This document shows positions 6,769-10,345 of a DNA stretch of 10,345 bases, piece by piece. How positions within the stretch are numbered: the first letter of the stretch is position 1; the number at the start of each line of letters is the position of its first letter. The notes under the pieces are model-generated. The model made no database searches, was not told the origin of the DNA, and saw nothing but the letters and a program-made list of their open reading frames with translations. Made by a program: the position numbers and the translations under genes. This stretch comes from Nitrospirota bacterium (lineage in GTDB: Bacteria; Nitrospirota; JACRHJ01). The stretch is from positions 1 to 10,345 of the forward strand of contig JAKAHE010000063.1 in the NCBI GenBank assembly GCA_021815285.1. The letters run 5' to 3'.

Positions 6769-7356
6769 ATGTCCTTTATCAACTACTCCTCCCGCGAAAT
6801 AAACGTAAAACTCGTCTACTACGGCCCGGGCCTCTGCGGCAAGACGACGAACCTCCATTACATCTACAGGAAGACGAACCCGGAGGCGAAGGGTAAGATG
6901 ATTTCACTTGCCACGGAGACGGAACGGACGCTCTTCTTCGACTTCCTGCCGCTTGCCCTGGGCGAAATACGCGGCTTCAAGACCCGCTTCCATCTCTACA
7001 CCGTCCCCGGCCAGGTGTTCTACGACGCCTCCCGGAAGCTTATCTTAAAGGGCGTGGACGGCGTCGTCTTCGTTGCGGACTCCCAGGTCGAGCGCATGGA
7101 GGCGAACGTCGAGAGCATGGACAACCTCCGCGTGAACCTCGCCGAGCAGGGCTACGACATCGAGAAGATTCCCTTCGTCGTCCAGTATAACAAGCGGGAC
7201 CTCCCCAACGTCGCGCCCGTCCCGGAGATGGAGAAGCTCCTGAACACCCGCGGCCTTCCGTCCTACGAGGCCGTCGCCACGACAGGCGTCGGCGTTTTCG
7301 ATACATTAAAAAACCTCGCCAAGCAGGTGCTCTTCGAGCTTAAAAAAGGCCGGTAG
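6769..7356 (+). CDS. mglA: MglA, Ras-like polarity GTPase
   Basis: A 195-residue small GTPase, the normal MglA length, starting MSFINYSSREIN as in Myxococcus MglA. The P-loop is GPGLCGKTT (19-27). The switch II region reads TVPGQVFYDASRKLILKG (78-95), the MglA form with Thr in place of the usual Asp of DxxG. The NKRD guanine motif is 141-144. The intrinsic arginine and glutamine finger residues R53 and Q82 are both present, so an active GTPase is expected. In Myxococcus MglA-GTP marks the leading pole and recruits gliding and type IV pilus machinery; in non-gliding bacteria its task is less clear. No Shine-Dalgarno site is visible before the ATG; the start is set by homology. Codon choice differs from the neighbours: Tyr is nearly always TAC, Leu mostly CTC, and Arg mainly CGC/CGG, fitting high expression or a separate history. 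Confidence 0.95.
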   Translation: MSFINYSSREINVKLVYYGPGLCGKTTNLHYIYRKTNPEAKGKMISLATETERTLFFDFLPLALGEIRGFKTRFHLYTVPGQVFYDASRKLILKGVDGVVFVADSQVERMEANVESMDNLRVNLAEQGYDIEKIPFVVQYNKRDLPNVAPVPEMEKLLNTRGLPSYEAVATTGVGVFDTLKNLAKQVLFELKKGR

Positions 7357-7423
7357 CCGGGCCAAAGGCGCAGGGGCGCGCAATCCACTTGCTGCTCGCT
7401 GCCATAGCCGTAAAGGAGGCAGT

Positions 7424-8083
7424 ATGAAGAAGCTGTTGCTTGTCCTGTTCCTCGTCCTGGCCGCGTTTCCCATGAAGGCCCATGCGGACGACATCTGGTT
7501 CCTGAACTACACGACCCCCAGGGCCTCGAAGCCGGTGGCGGCCAGCGTAACGGTTACCCTGCAATATACCAACGCGTCTATTTCAAAAGTCGTTACGCAG
7601 AAGCTCATTCCGGGGAAGACCGCCCCGTTTTATGTAAACGCATCTGTCGATAATACGGCCGACGTCAACAACGACACCACACTGAACCTGCAAATATCTT
7701 TTGACCAAAACGACCCTACCTTACAATTGACCGCCGGCATGTTCGGCACTGGCCTGAACTCCGGGCCTACCACCTTCGTGGAGGCGACGAACCAGGGCGA
7801 CCTAGGCAAAATCGACACTCAGATAAGTCCCCTGGCATTTAATTTCAAGGCAGAGGATTCGTCCCAGAACGCATATACCATGAGCAATTTAATGGCGTCC
7901 TCCGCCGAGGGCTTTTATGTCGAGAGGCCGAACAAGCTTAACCCGGCAATGCCCACCATAAACATGAACGTAACGTATACCATAATGGGCGACGTTACCG
8001 TTACCGACTCGTCGAATAATTCATACACGTATCCGGGACGCATCACGGTTCATCTCGTAGCCGCGAACGTCCCGCATCAATAG
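7424..8083 (+). CDS. Secreted beta-rich protein, function unknown
   Basis: I do not recognise this 219-residue protein. Residues 1-21 are a clear Sec signal peptide (M-K-K, hydrophobic core, cleavage after A-H-A). The mature part has no cysteine, is rich in Thr, Asn, Ser and Val, and shows alternating strand-like segments typical of a beta-sandwich. Two blocks resemble the N-terminal domain of the next gene product: GTGLNSGPTTFVEATNQGDL (108-127) and YPGRITVHLVAANVP (203-217, near the end of the protein). AAAGGAGG lies six bases before the ATG, a strong site. The gene starts 67 bases after mglA without a visible terminator between, and the next gene begins 14 bases after its stop. A pilin-like or chaperone-usher-like subunit is possible, but no family motif proves it. 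Confidence 0.75.
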   Translation: MKKLLLVLFLVLAAFPMKAHADDIWFLNYTTPRASKPVAASVTVTLQYTNASISKVVTQKLIPGKTAPFYVNASVDNTADVNNDTTLNLQISFDQNDPTLQLTAGMFGTGLNSGPTTFVEATNQGDLGKIDTQISPLAFNFKAEDSSQNAYTMSNLMASSAEGFYVERPNKLNPAMPTINMNVTYTIMGDVTVTDSSNNSYTYPGRITVHLVAANVPHQ

Positions 8084-8097
8084 GAAGGAGGATTACA

Positions 8098-9663
8098 ATG
8101 AAAATCAAAATAGCAGTCATAGCGGTTGTCCTCCTTCTCGAGGTCTCCTCGCTATGTCTGGCGTACGAGACCTGGAATTCCGGATGGAAGCAGAACAAGA
8201 TTACGGCGACGATACATTACGTTGATTTATCCGGGAAAAAGATAACGAGGAACTTCGTCGGGACATACAACGACTTTGAAATCGACAGGGATAAAAACAA
8301 CCATCATTATATATGGTTGTATTCGACGAACGAATTCGGGAACAACAGCGGCATGCAGATAACCGTCAACGCCGTCGGGAGCGGCCTGTCGAACCCTTCC
8401 GGGGCGACGGCGTTTCTGGTAACCGGCGGCGACCCCAACCTGAACACATTTGCCAACACATCGAGCTTTCCCCTTACCCTTCAGCTTACGCCAAGCATTT
8501 CCATGGACCCGTCGGACGTAAAGTCCCTGCTCATAAAGGGCACGTATACGCTGAACAACCTTGTAGGCAGCAGCTCGCCCATCCTGCACATGACCGCCAC
8601 CGGCATCCTGACGGTGTACGGAAACAGATACCCCGGCTTTATCACGCTCTCCATGGGACAGAATAATATCCCGCCTGCCCCGATTGGCAATTATACGAGC
8701 ATCTCAAGCGCCATGTCCCCGATTCAGCCGCCCGCCCTGAACAGCGGTTCCGTCGTGGCGAAAAATCTATCTTACAACATATCGTTCGGGAACAACACGG
8801 CGTTCAATATAATCAAGGACTCCGGGGCGAACTCAGGCGGGAGTGCGGCTGGCCTGCTTGTTACTTTGTACGATAACGCCGGAAATAAAGGAACTTCGAT
8901 TAATACTTTGAACGGCAGCGCGAGCGTCAATGCCTCTACCGAGAACGTAGCATATACGCCCAATTCCGGCTTCTCCGGCGTGGACAACATGTATTATGTA
9001 GTCAGCACGAACCCGAATTCCGTTTCGTCAAAATACCAGGTTACCGTCACAGTCGGCCCCGCGCCCGTGGCCGGTGATGGCGGCTTGTATGGGACTTTAT
9101 TAGTGGAGAAGAATTCGACCACGCCGTTTTCGATCAACCTGGGGAATTATCTGAGCAACTGGAATAAAAACCTGACCTACCAAAATACTGACCCTGTAAA
9201 AGGCATTCTGAGTAAGATGGATACCGCTCCGGATGCGCAGGGGAACTTCCATGTCGGCTATACGCCAAACCGGAACTTTGGCGGGGTAGATTACTTTACG
9301 TATAAGGTTACACATACAAACGGCTGGGTCAGCGCTCCGGGGACGATTGCCGTGAAGGTACGGCCCATCGCCTACGACGACTACACGACAATTCACACCA
9401 CTAACACCTTACAGATGAACCTTCTGGCGAACGACGATACGTTCGAGACACCCACAATGACAAAGATATTCCGTATATATTCGTCCGGAATGCGCGGGAC
9501 AGTAACGCTAAGTAACAGTTCATCCATTATCAGCCCGAACATTACTTATACACCCAATAGCACCCCCGGCGTTTTCGGAAACTATACCGATACCTTCGCC
9601 TATACCATCAAGGACAGCGCAGGGCAGACAAGCACGGCCTCGGTTAAAATCAGAACTCAATAA
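8098..9663 (+). CDS. Secreted surface protein with three cadherin/Ig-like repeats
   Basis: A 521-residue exported protein. Residues 1-22 form a Sec signal peptide (likely cleavage after C-L-A); C20 does not sit in a lipobox, and no other cysteine occurs. Residues 23-192 resemble the preceding gene product: compare GSGLSNPSGATAFLVTGGDP (94-113) and YPGFITLSMGQNNIP (178-192). After a Pro-rich linker (192-215) come three repeats of about 100 residues at about 218-320, 322-422 and 423-520. Each carries the tandem-cadherin (Big_9-like) signature Y-T-P-N at 286, 388 and 484, and the first two continue with G-F-S-G-V-D-N-M-Y-Y or N-F-G-G-V-D-Y-F-T-Y. Such repeats occur in large adhesins and matrix proteins. 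No membrane anchor or autotransporter domain is seen, so it is either released or held by a partner. The AGGAAGGAGG site six bases before the ATG supports the start. Confidence 0.8.
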   Translation: MKIKIAVIAVVLLLEVSSLCLAYETWNSGWKQNKITATIHYVDLSGKKITRNFVGTYNDFEIDRDKNNHHYIWLYSTNEFGNNSGMQITVNAVGSGLSNPSGATAFLVTGGDPNLNTFANTSSFPLTLQLTPSISMDPSDVKSLLIKGTYTLNNLVGSSSPILHMTATGILTVYGNRYPGFITLSMGQNNIPPAPIGNYTSISSAMSPIQPPALNSGSVVAKNLSYNISFGNNTAFNIIKDSGANSGGSAAGLLVTLYDNAGNKGTSINTLNGSASVNASTENVAYTPNSGFSGVDNMYYVVSTNPNSVSSKYQVTVTVGPAPVAGDGGLYGTLLVEKNSTTPFSINLGNYLSNWNKNLTYQNTDPVKGILSKMDTAPDAQGNFHVGYTPNRNFGGVDYFTYKVTHTNGWVSAPGTIAVKVRPIAYDDYTTIHTTNTLQMNLLANDDTFETPTMTKIFRIYSSGMRGTVTLSNSSSIISPNITYTPNSTPGVFGNYTDTFAYTIKDSAGQTSTASVKIRTQ

Positions 9664-9687
9664 AGAGGGCGCGGGAATCCGGATTTC

Positions 9688-9720
9688 AAAGGGGCCGACC
9701 ATAGCGTCGGCCCTTTTGTT
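9688..9720 (+). terminator. Intrinsic terminator after the secreted-protein pair
   Basis: A 12-bp stem AAAGGGGCCGAC / GTCGGCCCTTTT (one G-T wobble) with a 6-nt loop runs into a T-rich tract. It closes the mglBA/secreted-protein region 24 bases after the last stop. Confidence 0.88.
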
Positions 9721-9766
9721 TGACTGCTCGGCCACTCCGTAACTACTTAAAATATCTGCAAAAATT

Positions 9767-9797
9767 TAATTGCGGCCCTGTTCTGTGGCGGTTTTTG
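9767..9797 (+). repeat. Intergenic element, copy B
   Basis: This matches the element at 6043-6070 apart from a CGG insertion and three adjacent substitutions. Its 3' part and the following bases can form a short hairpin, GGCGG / CCGCC (9787-9791 with 9798-9802), around a T-rich loop. Confidence 0.5.
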
Positions 9798-9807
9798 CCG
9801 CCCGGTT

Positions 9808-9827
9808 TGTGGGTAAGTTGTGGATAA
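9808..9827 (-). promoter_or_regulatory. Pair of DnaA boxes
   Basis: Read on the minus strand, TTATCCACA (9819-9827) is a perfect consensus DnaA box (TTATNCACA), and TTACCCACA (9808-9816) is a one-mismatch box in the same orientation exactly 11 bp away, one helical turn. A run of eight T (9828-9835, extending to AA) lies directly beside the perfect box, and CCATGCACA (9839-9847) is a weaker third match. This can be an origin fragment or a DnaA-controlled site. Confidence 0.5.
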
Positions 9828-9901
9828 TTTTTTTTAACCATGCACAACCGTAAGTTAAGCCCGATATTGAATTTCGTTATCAAAAGAGGCCTCATCTTTG
9901 C

Positions 9902-9931
9902 TTGACAAAGCTTTCGCTCTTGGAGTATAAA
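9902..9931 (+). promoter_or_regulatory. Strong sigma70-type promoter without a downstream gene
   Basis: A perfect TTGACA (9902-9907), an 18-nt spacer and TATAAA (9926-9931) form the best promoter match in the window. Transcription should start near 9938. No coding gene follows on this strand; a terminator-like hairpin follows within 60 bases. Confidence 0.6.
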
Positions 9932-9937
9932 AGGGGT

Positions 9938-9995
9938 GTTACGAAGGTCCGGGAGACCTCAGGATAGGAAAGAATTCCTGGGGTTTTGTTTTTTT
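9938..9995 (+). ncRNA. Candidate small RNA of about 55-60 nt
   Basis: Between the strong promoter and a T-tract lies a short structured stretch. A first hairpin AGGTC / GACCT (9945-9949 with 9955-9959) overlaps the 5' arm of a second hairpin CCTCAGGA / TCCTGGGG (9957-9964 with 9976-9983, one wobble), so the two may be alternative folds. The second is followed by TTTTG and seven T. No Rfam family that I know fits by eye, and it contains no credible reading frame with a ribosome-binding site. It could instead be the leader or attenuator of something lost. Confidence 0.42.
9957..9995 (+). terminator. Intrinsic terminator of the candidate small RNA
   Basis: An 8-bp stem (9957-9964 with 9976-9983, one T-G wobble) with an 11-nt loop is followed directly by TTTTGTTTTTTT (9984-9995). 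Confidence 0.55.
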
Positions 9996-10000
9996 AAATG

Positions 10001-10027
10001 AAAAGGGCCGGACGTGAAGCCCGGCCC
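10001..10027 (-). terminator. Intrinsic terminator of the histone-like gene
   Basis: On the minus strand GGGCCGG (10027-10021), a 9-nt loop, CCGGCCC (10011-10005) and TTTT (10004-10001) follow the stop codon of the Lys/Ala/Pro-rich gene by 31 bases. It lies back to back with the terminator of the small-RNA candidate. Confidence 0.7.
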
Positions 10028-10058
10028 TCAATCCGGAAGAACAAATTGGCTGTCTGAC

Positions 10059-10345
10059 TTACTTTGTTGCGCTTTTGGCAGCCGGCTTCTTGGTGGCCGG
10101 TTTTGCCTTCGACGCGGCGGTCGCTTTCTTGGCGGCCGCCGGTTTTTTTGCGGCGGTCTTTTTCGCAGCCGGCTTTGCGGCGGTCTTCTTTGCGGCTGGT
10201 TTTGCCTTCGACGCAGTTGCGGCCTTCTTTGCGGCCGGTTTTGCAGCAGTCTTCTTTGCGGCTGGTTTTGCCTTCGACGCAGTTGTGGCCTTCTTTGCGG
10301 CCGGTTTTTTTGCAGCCGGCTTTTTCGCAGCCGGTTTTTTTGCGG
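10059..10345 (-). CDS. Histone H1-like / HU-tail Lys-Ala-Pro-rich protein, C-terminal part
   Basis: Translating the minus strand from the right edge gives an open frame of about 94 residues ending in a TAA at 10059-10061; the start lies beyond the window. The sequence is almost only Ala, Lys, Pro, Thr and Ser, built from units such as K-P-A-A-K-K and A-S-K-A-K-P-A-A-K-K-T-A, ending K-P-A-A-K-S-A-T-K. This is the composition of eukaryotic histone H1 tails, of bacterial H1-like proteins (AlgP, Hc1/Hc2 types), and of the basic tails attached to some HU proteins. Such tails bind DNA without sequence preference and compact the nucleoid. Whether a folded HU or other domain precedes the tail cannot be seen. 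The coding DNA contains a 66-bp near-perfect tandem duplication (22 codons), so tail length is likely to vary between strains. Confidence 0.8.
   Translation of the reverse strand, partial: AKKPAAKKPAAKKPAAKKATTASKAKPAAKKTAAKPAAKKAATASKAKPAAKKTAAKPAAKKTAAKKPAAAKKATAASKAKPATKKPAAKSATK
10183..10308. repeat. 66-bp tandem repeat inside the basic-tail gene
   Basis: Bases 10183-10242 and 10249-10308 agree at 59 of 60 positions (C at 10220 against T at 10286), at an offset of 66 bases. The unit is a multiple of three and keeps the frame, encoding a 22-residue Lys/Ala/Pro block. It is a recent duplication by slippage or unequal recombination. Confidence 0.85.

Noticed and set aside
7040..7306. Arg-rich minus-strand frame opposite mglA
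   Set aside because: It is a by-product of the C-ending codons of mglA, with low-complexity Arg/Gly/Ser composition.
8098..8163. Lipoprotein signal in the large secreted protein (C20)
   Set aside because: The context S-S-L-C-L lacks a small residue at -1 before the cysteine; signal peptidase I cleavage after A22 fits better.
9945..9985. SRP RNA or a known riboswitch in the small-RNA candidate
   Set aside because: The GGTCCGGGAG stretch only superficially resembles the SRP tetraloop region; the rest of the conserved domain is absent and the transcript would be too short.
9998..10057. A 19-codon frame starting at the ATG at 9998 after the T-tract
   Set aside because: It has no ribosome-binding site, follows the terminator, and runs through the minus-strand terminator hairpin.
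10062..10345. Repeated blocks at the right edge as a possible CRISPR array or satellite
   Set aside because: The repeats are in frame, encode a Lys/Ala/Pro tail without stops on the minus strand, and lack unique spacers of even length.

Overview
The window is bacterial, with moderately high GC, frequent ATA (Ile) and AGG (Arg) codons in most genes, occasional TTG starts and Shine-Dalgarno sites of the GGAGG type. The gene content (an MglB/MglA polarity pair close to the Myxococcus proteins, a RACo-type corrinoid activator, an Slp lipoprotein, and a YihY protein with a C-terminal winged helix) suggests a Gram-negative of deltaproteobacterial/Desulfobacterota or Nitrospirota type. The sequence alone does not fix the phylum.

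Layout. 1-739: 3' part of a DHA2-type MFS exporter, closed by a strong intrinsic terminator (772-806). 910-2703: a co-directional cluster of an Slp-like outer-membrane lipoprotein with an unusual Tyr/Trp/Pro tail, a TauE/SafE anion exporter and a DUF1634 membrane protein; the last two overlap by four bases. 2705-4537 (minus): a 610-residue ferredoxin-ASKHA protein of the RACo family, converging on DUF1634 with one base between the two stop codons. 4538-4615: back-to-back promoters with overlapping -35 hexamers, one feeding RACo with almost no leader, the other feeding a YihY-family inner-membrane protein (4616-5971).

5972-6185: intergenic DNA with a small palindromic repeat and one copy of a 28-nt element that recurs near 9767. 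6186-7356: mglB and mglA, a Roadblock GAP/adaptor and its Ras-like GTPase, the core of a cell-polarity module. 7424-9663: two adjacent secreted, cysteine-free Ser/Thr/Asn-rich proteins that look partly paralogous; the second carries three cadherin/Ig-like repeats. They end at a good terminator (9688-9720).

9721-10058: a gene-free stretch that is the least explained part of the window. It holds the second copy of the intergenic element, two consensus-like DnaA boxes one helical turn apart beside a T-tract, and a strong sigma70-type promoter followed within about 60 nt by an intrinsic terminator (a small-RNA candidate). 10059-10345 (minus): the C-terminal part of a lysine/alanine/proline-rich histone H1-like or HU-tail protein, with its own terminator at 10001-10027.

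How the parts work together: TauE plus DUF1634 probably form one transport unit. MglA/MglB probably set polarity, and the secreted pair downstream may be cell-surface material, but that link rests only on adjacency.
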